Under the pieces are notes generated by a model, which was not told the origin of the DNA, did not search any database, and saw only the letters and a program-made list of their open reading frames with translations. A stretch of 41,933 nucleotides of DNA, taken from Candidatus Woesebacteria bacterium RBG_16_42_24. Its GTDB lineage: Bacteria; Patescibacteriota; Microgenomatia; UBA8517. Shown here in pieces: positions 24,829 to 33,478 of the stretch (positions within the stretch are counted from its first letter, which is position 1; every line of letters begins with the position of its first letter). Both the position numbers and the translations under genes were made by a program. Where the stretch lies: contig MGFX01000003.1 of assembly GCA_001792115.1 (NCBI GenBank), positions 1 to 41,933 on the forward strand, given 5' to 3'.

Positions 24829-26496
24829 ATGAAAAAGTTTTTGCCGACAATTTTAATATTACTTCTTCTCATTCCCGCGATTAGGGCCCTTTTCGGGCCC
24901 GGGTACTTCAACATGCACGATGACCTTCAGGTAATGAGGATTTTTCAAATGGAGAAATGTTTTGCCGACGGACAAATTCCCTGTCGTTGGGCTCCCGACA
25001 TGGCCTATGGCTACGGTCAGGCAATGTTTAATTATTACTCGGCACTACCATACTATTTGGGAGTTTTAATAAGGGTATTAACGCCTCTTTCTCTTATGGG
25101 GACGGTTAAGCTTCTTTTTATGATTAGTCTTGTCGCCGGAGCATACGGCATGTACTTTTTGGCCAAAGAGTTTTGGGGCAGGCGGGGAGGAGTTTTGGCG
25201 GCAGTTTTTTACACTTACGCCCCCTATCATGCGGTAGATGTTTATGTTCGGGGAGCGATGGCCGAGTCATTCTCTTTGGCGATCTTACCTTTTTTGTGGT
25301 GGAGTATTTACCTTCTCATTAAAAAGGCCAGTTTCTTAAGGGTTGCGGCTGCGGCAATTGCAACTGCGGCAATTCTTACAACACACAACATTTCAACCAT
25401 GATTTATTTTCCTTTTACGGCGGTCTGGGCAGCCTTTTGGCTGATTAAGTTTAGGGCCTTAAGACAAATTCCCAAACTGGTTTTTGCAGCTTTTGTTGGA
25501 CTTGGGCTTTCTGCATTTTTTATTGGTCCGGCAATTTTTGAGCAGTCTTTGATTCAAACCCAACACCTTATAAGCGAATATTCGGATTACCACGGACATT
25601 TTGTAACTTTAAGACAGCTTTTTATAAGCAGATTTTGGGGCGACGGGCCTTCAATTTTCGGTGAGGGGGACGGAATGAGCTTTCAAGTTGGCTGGCCGCA
25701 TTGGTGGGTTGGGGTTTTGGTAGCACCTTTAATTATTGTTTGGGCGAAACGAAAGAAGAATTTGGATAAGGCGATACTTTTGACGGGATTTCTGGGTTTT
25801 TTTGCGATGGCGTCATTTTTGACGCACCCCAGATCCTTTTTTATTTGGGAGGCAATTCCCCTCATGGCCTTTATTCAGTTTCCTTGGAGATTTTTGGGTC
25901 TTAGTATGTTTTTCTTGGCTCTCGGGGCAGGGGCTTTGGGACTTTTAGAGGCAAAGTGGGCCAAGTTTTTTATGGTTGTGTCCGTTGTGGCGGGGATTAT
26001 ACTTAATTGGAACTTCTTTATTCCCGTTAATTTCTCATCCAAGGTGAAGGATGAGGAGAAACTAAGGGGGCTTGCTTTTGAGCTGCAGCAAAAGTCGGCT
26101 ATTTTGGACTATCTTCCCAAAACTGCCAAAATTGCTCCGCCGTCGCTTGCTTTTGAAGCCCCCAGGACGATTTCGGGAAACGGGGATTTTTTTGGCTTTA
26201 CCAAGGGCTCAAACCGATTTAGTTTCGAGGCTCAAATTTACGGGGAGGCCAGGGTTGAGATTCCTGTTATGTATTTTCCGGGGTGGGTGGTGTTGGTAGA
26301 CGGAAAGAAGGTAGCCGTTGAAATTCATGATACTTACGGCTTTATAATGGTCGATTTGGAAGACGGAAGACATATTCTACGCGGCAGATTTATTAATACT
26401 TCAGTAAGGACAGTTTCCAACGCCTTTAGCGTTATATCCGCCCTGGGCCTATTTGGCGCTTGCCTGGTTTGGGAAAGTAGAAAGCGCAAAGAATGA
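24829..26496 (+). CDS. PTPS-related/YfhO-like membrane protein, tandem copy 2
   Basis: GYFNMHDDLQVMRIFQMEKCFADGQIPCRWAPDMAYGYG; VYVRGAMAE; ATG start preferred over upstream TTG at 24817. Confidence 0.83.
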   Translation: MKKFLPTILILLLLIPAIRALFGPGYFNMHDDLQVMRIFQMEKCFADGQIPCRWAPDMAYGYGQAMFNYYSALPYYLGVLIRVLTPLSLMGTVKLLFMISLVAGAYGMYFLAKEFWGRRGGVLAAVFYTYAPYHAVDVYVRGAMAESFSLAILPFLWWSIYLLIKKASFLRVAAAAIATAAILTTHNISTMIYFPFTAVWAAFWLIKFRALRQIPKLVFAAFVGLGLSAFFIGPAIFEQSLIQTQHLISEYSDYHGHFVTLRQLFISRFWGDGPSIFGEGDGMSFQVGWPHWWVGVLVAPLIIVWAKRKKNLDKAILLTGFLGFFAMASFLTHPRSFFIWEAIPLMAFIQFPWRFLGLSMFFLALGAGALGLLEAKWAKFFMVVSVVAGIILNWNFFIPVNFSSKVKDEEKLRGLAFELQQKSAILDYLPKTAKIAPPSLAFEAPRTISGNGDFFGFTKGSNRFSFEAQIYGEARVEIPVMYFPGWVVLVDGKKVAVEIHDTYGFIMVDLEDGRHILRGRFINTSVRTVSNAFSVISALGLFGACLVWESRKRKE

Positions 26497-28184
26497 AAAA
26501 ACTATTTAAAAGCCCCTTTGTAATTCTTGTCTTGATCTGCCTTCCGGCTATCTATTTTTTACTAAGGCCCGGTTTTTATGAGCCGCAAGACCTGCATCAT
26601 ATCGCAGACATTTTCCAGATGTATAAGGCTGTGGTTTCGGGGCAGCTTCCTCCAAGGCTCGGCCCCGACTACCTTTGGGGTTTTGGCTACCCTCTTTTTA
26701 ATCTTTATTATGTTTTGCCCTTTTATTTGGGTGCGGTGTTTTACGCCTTAACAAAAAGTCTTACCGGAAGTTTTGAATTTGTCTTCGTTGTCGCTGCGTC
26801 TTTGTCAATTTTCGGAATGTACCTTTTTCTGAGGGAATTTTTCGGGAAGATTGCGAGTCTCACAGGATCCATCCTTTATCTTTATACTCCTTACCGGGCC
26901 GTTCAGATTTATGTACGGGGAGCAATGGGTGAGGCTTTGGCCATGGCAGTTATCCCATTTGTCTTTTGGGGGGCAACCCGGGTAGTGAAAGAACCCAGCA
27001 GGGCAAATATATCTATTCTGGGCCTTACTCTTGCTGCCCTTATCTTATCTCACAATTACCTTTGGCTACTTGCCGCACCTTTCCTCGCTTTATTTTGCCT
27101 GGTGTTTCTTTATCGAAAAGAAAGCCGGGGAAAGTCGGTTAAAGTTCTCATCTTGGGCGTCCTTCTGGGGGCAGGAGCCTCCTCTTATTGGTGGCTTCCG
27201 GCGGTAAAAGAATTTAATTTGGTTTCGGGGATAACTCCTTTTGCCCTTGAAGATCACTTCCCTTTTATAAAACAGCTACTTCTTCCCTCCTGGGGTTACG
27301 GCGCCTCGGTCTGGGGTCCATACGATGGAATGAGTTTTCAGGTAGGAGTTGTCAATTTGGCGGTGGTCGCTGGGTCATTGGTAATAATTTTTCTTAAGAG
27401 AAAAAACCTTGGAAAATATGGATCCATTTTAGCCCTGGCAATCGGCGGTTTCTTTGTTTCGGTTGTAATGATGAATATCCGCACACTTCCTCTTTGGAAG
27501 CTTCTTCCTATTTATCAGTTTGTTCAGTTTCCCTGGAGGCTTCTTTTTTTGACAACCTTTTTTAGCGCCATTTTAGGGGCATTTTTAATCGACGCGTTCT
27601 CACGCAAAATTGCGCTCTGGGTGGGGTTGGCAGTTGCCGTCCTTAGTATTTCTTTGACTTGGGGGTACTTTAGACCATCGCAGGTAGTTTATAAACCAGA
27701 CGATTTTTATCTTACGCGGATGTTTGCAATAGCCTCAGAAGGTGAAGAAAGAATAGGCGTTTCCCAGGACTATATTAACTGGAGCGAGGATTATTTGCTT
27801 TTGCCGTTGGGGGTTAAAAAAGCCGACAGGCTTTTTACCCCAAAAATTGTAGGAGATGAAAATGCGACAGTCTTAGAAATTGAAAAGATAAATCAAGTTG
27901 ACTATCGTGCGGAAGTTGAGGCAAGATCCCAGGCAAAAGTTACGTTTTACTCACTTTATTTTCCGGGTTGGACATCGACGTTAGATGGGGTGTCGACCCA
28001 AATTACCCAAGGGGAGCCGTTTGGACAAATGGAGGTGACAGTTGCCCAAGGACGCCACACAGTCGAATTTTCTTGGAAAGAGACTCCGCAAAGATTGGCG
28101 GCGGATTTGGTAAGTTTGATTTCGTTGGGAATTGGAGTCTGGCTACTTCTAGATAAAAGAGGGCGCAGAGATGCCACGACTTAA
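26493..28184 (+). CDS. PTPS-related/YfhO-like membrane protein, tandem copy 3 (divergent)
   Basis: GFYEPQDLHHIADIFQMYKAVVSGQLPPRLGPDYLWGFGYPLFN; IYVRGAMGE; YFPGWTSTLDG; ATGA coupling. Confidence 0.82.
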   Translation: MKKLFKSPFVILVLICLPAIYFLLRPGFYEPQDLHHIADIFQMYKAVVSGQLPPRLGPDYLWGFGYPLFNLYYVLPFYLGAVFYALTKSLTGSFEFVFVVAASLSIFGMYLFLREFFGKIASLTGSILYLYTPYRAVQIYVRGAMGEALAMAVIPFVFWGATRVVKEPSRANISILGLTLAALILSHNYLWLLAAPFLALFCLVFLYRKESRGKSVKVLILGVLLGAGASSYWWLPAVKEFNLVSGITPFALEDHFPFIKQLLLPSWGYGASVWGPYDGMSFQVGVVNLAVVAGSLVIIFLKRKNLGKYGSILALAIGGFFVSVVMMNIRTLPLWKLLPIYQFVQFPWRLLFLTTFFSAILGAFLIDAFSRKIALWVGLAVAVLSISLTWGYFRPSQVVYKPDDFYLTRMFAIASEGEERIGVSQDYINWSEDYLLLPLGVKKADRLFTPKIVGDENATVLEIEKINQVDYRAEVEARSQAKVTFYSLYFPGWTSTLDGVSTQITQGEPFGQMEVTVAQGRHTVEFSWKETPQRLAADLVSLISLGIGVWLLLDKRGRRDATT

Positions 28185-29475
28185 AATACCAAAAAACAGG
28201 AAGATTATCTTTTCTTTTTTGCTGATTTTATTTGTAGGATTTTTCTTAAGAGTATTTTTAGCCAGATACTTTGTTAAAGAAAGCGGGGATTTAAGACTCT
28301 ATGCCGATTGGGCAGAGAAATTTTGGCCTTATGGGTCTAAAGATTTCTATACTTACGCTTTATGGTATTATGCCCCTCCGAATTACCCCCCGCTTCTTTC
28401 GTTAATTTATGCAGGGGCTTATTGGCTTTACGAGCATAAATATTACTTAGCCCAGCTGCATAATTTCATCAAAATTCCCCCGGCCTTTTTCATAGTCTAT
28501 TTCTATGAGCACGGCCTCTACCTTCTTTTAAAACTTCCCGGGATTTTGGCGGATATTGGCCTGGGAGTTTTAATTTTCCAACTTGTTAAAAAACTAACCG
28601 GACAGCTAAAGAAGGCCTACTTGGCGTGTGCGTTTTATATTCTTAATCCGGTTTCGATTTTTCTTTCCGGAGTTTGGGGCCAGACCGACAGCTTAGTTTC
28701 TTTTTTTGGACTAACCGCCTTTATAACCCTTTGGTTGGGGAAGGCCTGGTTGTCCATTCCCCTTCTTTTTTTGAGTTTTTATATAAAACCCAATTGGGGA
28801 ATTTTTGTTCCGCTGTATATATTTCTCTTTATTCTAAAAAAGCCGCAGATCAAACAAATTTTGTTAGGGTTTACCATAAGCGTTGTATTATTTTTTGTTA
28901 TTACCCTGCCTTTTGCCAAAGGTAATGTGTTTTCATTTTCAAAATGGCTTTGGAGCGAAAGACTTCTACCAACTGCAACAGTTGCCCATAAAGCCTCTGT
29001 TTCGGCTTTTAATTTTCACTCAATTTTCCTTACGATAGATAAACATCTGGACTATAGCCCCTATTTGGGGATTCCGGCTAATTTATTCGGGATTATCTTG
29101 TTTATATTAGTTAACGTTTTAGCTTTCCGATTCATAAAAAGACAGAAAGTGAGCCTTTCCTCGGTTCTGGTTGGAATTTTTTCAGTAGGGTTTGGCGGAT
29201 ATCTATTTTTAACAAACATGCTTGAGAGGTATTTCTTCCAGAGCTTTGTACCGATGATAATTCTGATGTTCACAAGTCCAGGCTTGTTATTTTACGGAGT
29301 ACTTATAAACATCGCGGTTTTTGCGAACCTTTTTTATTCTTTTTTCAGAAGAAGTTGGGGAGCACTGGCAGACGTTTTTGGGGCGTACAACTTTCTTATT
29401 GTGAGGCTATTTTCACTACTAAATTTGGCTTCTTGGGTCTTTCTTCTTCGAAGGATGAATTTCTTAAAAAAATAA
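28171..29475 (+). CDS. GT-C membrane glycosyltransferase (GT87/DUF2029-like)
   Basis: ESGDLRLYADWAEKFW...YAPPNYPPLLSLIYAGAYWLY; KLPGILADIGLGVLIF. Confidence 0.78.
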   Translation: MPRLKIPKNRKIIFSFLLILFVGFFLRVFLARYFVKESGDLRLYADWAEKFWPYGSKDFYTYALWYYAPPNYPPLLSLIYAGAYWLYEHKYYLAQLHNFIKIPPAFFIVYFYEHGLYLLLKLPGILADIGLGVLIFQLVKKLTGQLKKAYLACAFYILNPVSIFLSGVWGQTDSLVSFFGLTAFITLWLGKAWLSIPLLFLSFYIKPNWGIFVPLYIFLFILKKPQIKQILLGFTISVVLFFVITLPFAKGNVFSFSKWLWSERLLPTATVAHKASVSAFNFHSIFLTIDKHLDYSPYLGIPANLFGIILFILVNVLAFRFIKRQKVSLSSVLVGIFSVGFGGYLFLTNMLERYFFQSFVPMIILMFTSPGLLFYGVLINIAVFANLFYSFFRRSWGALADVFGAYNFLIVRLFSLLNLASWVFLLRRMNFLKK

Positions 29476-29487
29476 TTCAAAATTATT
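29471..29487. terminator. AT-only hairpin at convergent gene ends (AATAATT-caa-AATTATT)
   Basis: 7-bp perfect stem, 3-nt loop, between stop codons of 28171 (+) and 29483 (-) genes; terminator function is tentative. Confidence 0.3.
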
Positions 29488-29737
29488 CGGGCTCTGAATT
29501 AAAGCTTCCTCCACCCCTTTGTGGCATGCGCTCCACAACCACGGTTATTGGATGGGCTTCACCAAGATAGGGTTCTTTGGACACAGTAATTGAGAAGTCA
29601 TTACCAGAAACGAAAGAGATGAAACCCATTAATTTGAGTTCTTCTGAAACTTGTCTGGTGGTCTTGCCCTGGTCAAATAGAGCTCGGGCGATTCCATTCC
29701 CGCCCAACCTTCTTATATCCTCTGGTCCAAATTCCAT
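29483..29737 (-). CDS. Small orphan protein (84 aa), unknown
   Basis: Own promoter (TAGACT-N17-TATAAT) 7 nt upstream of ATG; HTH-like segment ARALFDQGKTTRQVSEELKLMGF. Confidence 0.6.
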   Translation of the reverse strand: MEFGPEDIRRLGGNGIARALFDQGKTTRQVSEELKLMGFISFVSGNDFSITVSKEPYLGEAHPITVVVERMPQRGGGSFNSEPE

Positions 29738-29744
29738 GTAGCCG

Positions 29745-29773
29745 ATTATACGAAAAAAGTATTTTGAAGTCTA
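29745..29773 (-). promoter_or_regulatory. Promoter TAGACT-N17-TATAAT for the 84-aa gene
   Basis: Minus strand TATAAT at 29750-29745, -35 TAGACT at 29773-29768. Confidence 0.55.
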
Positions 29774-29776
29774 GCA

Positions 29777-29785
29777 TGCTAAAAT
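29777..29785 (+). promoter_or_regulatory. Extended -10 TGCTAAAAT, leaderless GTG start of flippase gene
   Basis: TGC TAAAAT TTAAGC GTG; 6-nt spacing. Confidence 0.6.
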
Positions 29786-29791
29786 TTAAGC

Positions 29792-31360
29792 GTGGCTGAG
29801 ATTGAAGGCAGTCAGGAACATTTGGATTTACCCGCCAAAAATCGCACCATGAGGCGTTTACGAACAGTACCGGGAGCCGAATGGCAAGATTCGGTGGGCC
29901 CAACCGACGAAATTACGCTTGAGACTGTCAAGGCCAGGGCAGTGCGTGGAGTTGTGGTTTTGACCGGAAGAACGTTTTTTTTGCAAATTCTTTCATTTGC
30001 AGCCTGGATTTTCCTCTCAATATTTTTGGATGCCAAAGAAATCGGCCTCTTTTTTATCGTTTCTGCAGTCGTTAACTTTCTGAGATACTTTTCGGATATT
30101 GGGCTTGCCGCGGCTTTGATTCAAAAGAAAGAAAAAATTGAAGAGTTGGATCTTAGAACTACCTTCACCGTGCAGCAGATACTTGTGATTTTGCTTTTAA
30201 TTGTCCTTTTTATACTTTCTCCGTATCTTAAGAATTATTATTCTTTAAGCTTTGAGGGACTGCTTCTTTTATATGCCCTGGGCGCCTCTTTCGTTTTTGC
30301 CTCGCTTAAAACCATTCCCTCTGTTCTTCTTGAACGGGAGCTTCATTTCGGAAAATTGGTTATTCCGGATGTTTTGGAAAATTTGGTTTATAACTTCTCG
30401 GCAGTTGGATTCGCCTATCTGGGATTTGGAATGCGAAGCTTTACCTACGCGGTTTTATTAAGGGGGGTAATAGGCCTAATTGCAATTTATATTATTCGAC
30501 CGTGGATTCCGGGATTGGCCTTCTCAAGGCAGTCTCTAAAAAAGCTTTTGAAATTTGGAGTTCCCTACCAGCTCAACAGTTTTTTGGCAACAATCAAAGA
30601 CGACGGTTTGATTGCTTTTTTGGGGGGGATATTGGGGCCTCTCGGGATTGGCTACCTGGGGTGGGCGCAAAAGTGGGCCCAGACGCCTCTTAGGCTTTTT
30701 ATGGACAATGTTCTTAAAGTAACTTTTCCCGCTTTCTCCAGAATGCAGGATGAAAAGGACGAGTTGGTAAGAACAGTTACCCGCTCAATATTTTTTGTCT
30801 GTTTTCTGGTTTTCCCGGCGGTTGTCGGAATTTTAGTTTTGGCTCCCTTTATGGTCAAAATAATTCCGAGATATGAGAAATGGGAGCCGGCATTAATTCC
30901 CTTGTTTTTGGTCTCGGTAAACGTGTTTTTTGCGGCAGCCACCACCCAACTTACAAATCTTCTCAATGCCATCGGCAAGATCAAAACAACATTCAAGTTG
31001 ATGATTATGTGGACCGTTCTTACCTGGGTTTTGATTCCATACCTGGCATATCGCTCGGGGGTCAATGGGGCGGCACTGGGTTATGCTTTGGTCGGGGCAA
31101 GCTCCGTAGTTGCAATTTATATTGCCAGAAAGGCCGTACCGTTTTCTCTGTGGAATGGGGTAGGCAAGCCAGCCATGGCGACCCTCTTAATGGGCATAGT
31201 ACTTCTTATCGCCCGCAGTCTTTTGACGGTAAGTCTCTCGAGTGTAGCCGTGATGGTAATTTTGGGAGGCGGAGTATATTTTGCCGCCTCTTATATTTTA
31301 GTAGGCAGGAGTCTAGTTGAAGATGTTAAAAAAAGCATTAAAAATCTTAAGGGAAAATAG
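29792..31360 (+). CDS. Wzx-like oligosaccharide flippase (MOP superfamily)
   Basis: 12-14 TM; ARAVRGVVVLTGRTFFLQILSFAAWIFLSIFLDAKEIGLFFIVSAVVNFLRYFSDIGLAAALIQ. Confidence 0.9.
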   Translation: MAEIEGSQEHLDLPAKNRTMRRLRTVPGAEWQDSVGPTDEITLETVKARAVRGVVVLTGRTFFLQILSFAAWIFLSIFLDAKEIGLFFIVSAVVNFLRYFSDIGLAAALIQKKEKIEELDLRTTFTVQQILVILLLIVLFILSPYLKNYYSLSFEGLLLLYALGASFVFASLKTIPSVLLERELHFGKLVIPDVLENLVYNFSAVGFAYLGFGMRSFTYAVLLRGVIGLIAIYIIRPWIPGLAFSRQSLKKLLKFGVPYQLNSFLATIKDDGLIAFLGGILGPLGIGYLGWAQKWAQTPLRLFMDNVLKVTFPAFSRMQDEKDELVRTVTRSIFFVCFLVFPAVVGILVLAPFMVKIIPRYEKWEPALIPLFLVSVNVFFAAATTQLTNLLNAIGKIKTTFKLMIMWTVLTWVLIPYLAYRSGVNGAALGYALVGASSVVAIYIARKAVPFSLWNGVGKPAMATLLMGIVLLIARSLLTVSLSSVAVMVILGGGVYFAASYILVGRSLVEDVKKSIKNLKGK

Positions 31361-33053
31361 GCTTGCCTTATTTCTTATTCTAGTTGGCTCAGGGATATGG
31401 TCGGCAACCATGGTCAAAAGCGGCCTAATCTATGACTATGGCATGGGTTTTTGGGGGCCAAACGGGCACGACGGAATCTGGCATATTGCTTTAATTAAGT
31501 CTTTGGCCAAAGGCTCCTGGGAAATACCTGTTTTTGCGGGTGAGACTCTTAAAAATTATCATGTAGGCTACGACCTTCTTCTTGCCTGGTTTTCAAAACT
31601 AACGGGGATTAACCCAATTACGCTTTATTTTCAAATATTTCCCCCAATTCTTGCTCTTGGTATAGGGATTCTTACCTATAAATTTGTTCTGGAATGGAGA
31701 GGGTCGAAGGCCCAGGCAATCTGGGCTACCTTTTTCGTATATTTTGGCGGGAGTTTCGGTTGGATTGTGAATCTAATTCGAACGGGGGAGTTTGGGGGCG
31801 AGAGTATGTTTTGGGCACAGCAGGCAATTTCTACCCTTATTAACCCTCCATTTGCCCTTTCTCTGGCTTTAATACTTTGCGGCCTTATTTTTCTTACGAA
31901 GTTTCTTAAATCCCAAAAACCACTCAACCTTATACTTTGCGTACTTTTCTTTGGGGTGTTAATCCAAATAAAAGTATATGCCGGGGTCTTGGTTTTGGGA
32001 GGACTCGGTGTTTCTGTCGCTTACCACCTTTTTAAAGAGAAAAAGACGGATTTGGTATGGGTTTTTTTGGGAAGCCTGGCCCTATCGTTAGTTCTTTTTC
32101 TTCCCCTCAATAAGGGGTCAGAAGGTTTGATTGTCTTTAAGCCGCTCTGGTTCTTGGAGAGCATGATGGGCCTTCCCGATAGGGTCGGTTGGGAAAGATT
32201 TTATTCTGCAATGACCAACTGGCGCTTGGGCAATATTTGGACTAAAGCAGCTCCTGCCTATTTGGTTGCTTTTGCAATATTCTGGTTTGGGAATTTAGGA
32301 ACGAGGGCCATTAAGGGATTACTGATTTTTCGTTGGCTAAAACAGCCAGAAAAACTGGGGTGGATAGAGATATTCTTCGTCGTAGTAATAATTGCAGGCG
32401 TTGGAATCCCCATGTTTTTTCTTCAAAAGGGAACTCCCTGGAACACAATTCAGTTTTTCTACTACTCTTTGTTTTTCTCGGGAATCTTAGCCGGAGTGGC
32501 ACTTCCTGAAATATTTGAAAAAATGAGGTTAAAAACTATATTGATACATATCATTATAGTGATAGTTGTATTGTTGACTATACCCACAACTATCGGTACC
32601 CTCCAACATTATTTACCCGCAAGACCTCCCTCAATGATTTCCAAGGGCGAGCTTGAAGCTCTTGAGTTTCTTTCCCAACAGCCTTCGGGGACAATTCTGA
32701 CATATCCTTTTGATAGCGACAAAGCCAAAGAGGCTGAGGCAAACCCGCCAAGACCTTTGTATCTTTATGAGTCTACGGCCTATGTTTCGGCCTTCACTGA
32801 CCAGAGCGTATTTCTTGAGGACCAGGTAAATCTGGACATTACCGGGTATCTCTGGAGAGAAAGAAGAAACAATGTTGAAGCGTTTCTGAAAAGCACTAAT
32901 TTAGAATACGTTCGAGAATTTTTACGAGAAAATAATATTACTTACATTTATTGGGTAAGAGGGCAAAGAGCCCTTATAGGTGAAGTTCAGCTGGGATTAA
33001 CAAAAATATTTGAAAATCAGGAGGTAGAGATTTTTAGAGTTACCAGTTTCTAA
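31317..33053 (+). CDS. Large GT-C-like membrane protein
   Basis: GPNGHDGIWHIALIKSLAKGSWEIPVFAGETLKNYHVGYDLLLAWFS; multi-TM and soluble C-terminus; start may be 31323. Confidence 0.7.
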   Translation: MKMLKKALKILRENRLALFLILVGSGIWSATMVKSGLIYDYGMGFWGPNGHDGIWHIALIKSLAKGSWEIPVFAGETLKNYHVGYDLLLAWFSKLTGINPITLYFQIFPPILALGIGILTYKFVLEWRGSKAQAIWATFFVYFGGSFGWIVNLIRTGEFGGESMFWAQQAISTLINPPFALSLALILCGLIFLTKFLKSQKPLNLILCVLFFGVLIQIKVYAGVLVLGGLGVSVAYHLFKEKKTDLVWVFLGSLALSLVLFLPLNKGSEGLIVFKPLWFLESMMGLPDRVGWERFYSAMTNWRLGNIWTKAAPAYLVAFAIFWFGNLGTRAIKGLLIFRWLKQPEKLGWIEIFFVVVIIAGVGIPMFFLQKGTPWNTIQFFYYSLFFSGILAGVALPEIFEKMRLKTILIHIIIVIVVLLTIPTTIGTLQHYLPARPPSMISKGELEALEFLSQQPSGTILTYPFDSDKAKEAEANPPRPLYLYESTAYVSAFTDQSVFLEDQVNLDITGYLWRERRNNVEAFLKSTNLEYVREFLRENNITYIYWVRGQRALIGEVQLGLTKIFENQEVEIFRVTSF

Positions 33054-33093
33054 TAGGCCATCGGAGGTCTACGCGAAAATTCCCGCAAACATA

Positions 33094-33119
33094 TGTATGA
33101 TATAATGATATATCATATA
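33094..33119. repeat. AT-rich dyad element, copy 2 (TGTATGATA-taatgata-TATCATATA)
   Basis: TATGATA/TATCATA stem, 8-nt centre, same layout and near-identical sequence to 5263-5288; between convergent genes. Confidence 0.7.
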
Positions 33120-33147
33120 ACAGTTTGGATTGTAGATTTTGGAGAAT

Positions 33148-33390
33148 TTAATCTTGCGGTTTAATAGAAAGCAGCCTACCGAGATCTTCTTCGACCCATC
33201 CCCGGCCCTGACCCCACCTTATCCATATGGGAATTGCCAGACCGACTCCAAGAAGTTCCAGGGCTCTTTCCACCGTTGACGGCGAAGGCATAGTAGCAAG
33301 CAGGCGCACACTTTCAATGGCAAGGGCGATTCCGGATCCACGCCAAACCTGTCTTTCGATGGTTACTTTTGATTCCTGCTCGGCTGACAT
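33148..33390 (-). CDS. Small orphan protein (80 aa), unknown
   Basis: Near-consensus promoter (TTGACA-N17-TATAAG) 5 nt upstream of ATG. Confidence 0.6.
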   Translation of the reverse strand: MSAEQESKVTIERQVWRGSGIALAIESVRLLATMPSPSTVERALELLGVGLAIPIWIRWGQGRGWVEEDLGRLLSIKPQD

Positions 33391-33395
33391 AACTC

Positions 33396-33424
33396 CTTAT
33401 AGTTGCTGACTAGCCAAATGTCAA
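33396..33424 (-). promoter_or_regulatory. Near-consensus sigma70 promoter TTGACA-N17-TATAAG
   Basis: Minus strand; perfect -35 at 33424-33419, -10 at 33401-33396. Confidence 0.75.
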
Positions 33425-33463
33425 CCCAGAGAGACCTCATAATCGTAATTTAAGCCTCAATCA

Positions 33464-33472
33464 TGGTAAAAT
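33464..33472 (+). promoter_or_regulatory. Extended -10 TGGTAAAAT, leaderless GTG start
   Basis: TGG TAAAAT TAGTGC GTG; 6-nt spacing. Confidence 0.6.
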
Positions 33473-33478
33473 TAGTGC

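Noticed and set aside
30652-31065. 137-aa minus-strand ORF
   Set aside because: Antisense shadow of the flippase gene.
30880-31320. 146-aa plus-strand ORF
   Set aside because: Alternate frame of the flippase gene, whose TM pattern is continuous across the region.
33098-33106. Perfect extended -10 TGATATAAT as a promoter
   Set aside because: Lies in a convergent intergenic region with no plus-strand gene downstream; better explained as part of the repeated dyad element.
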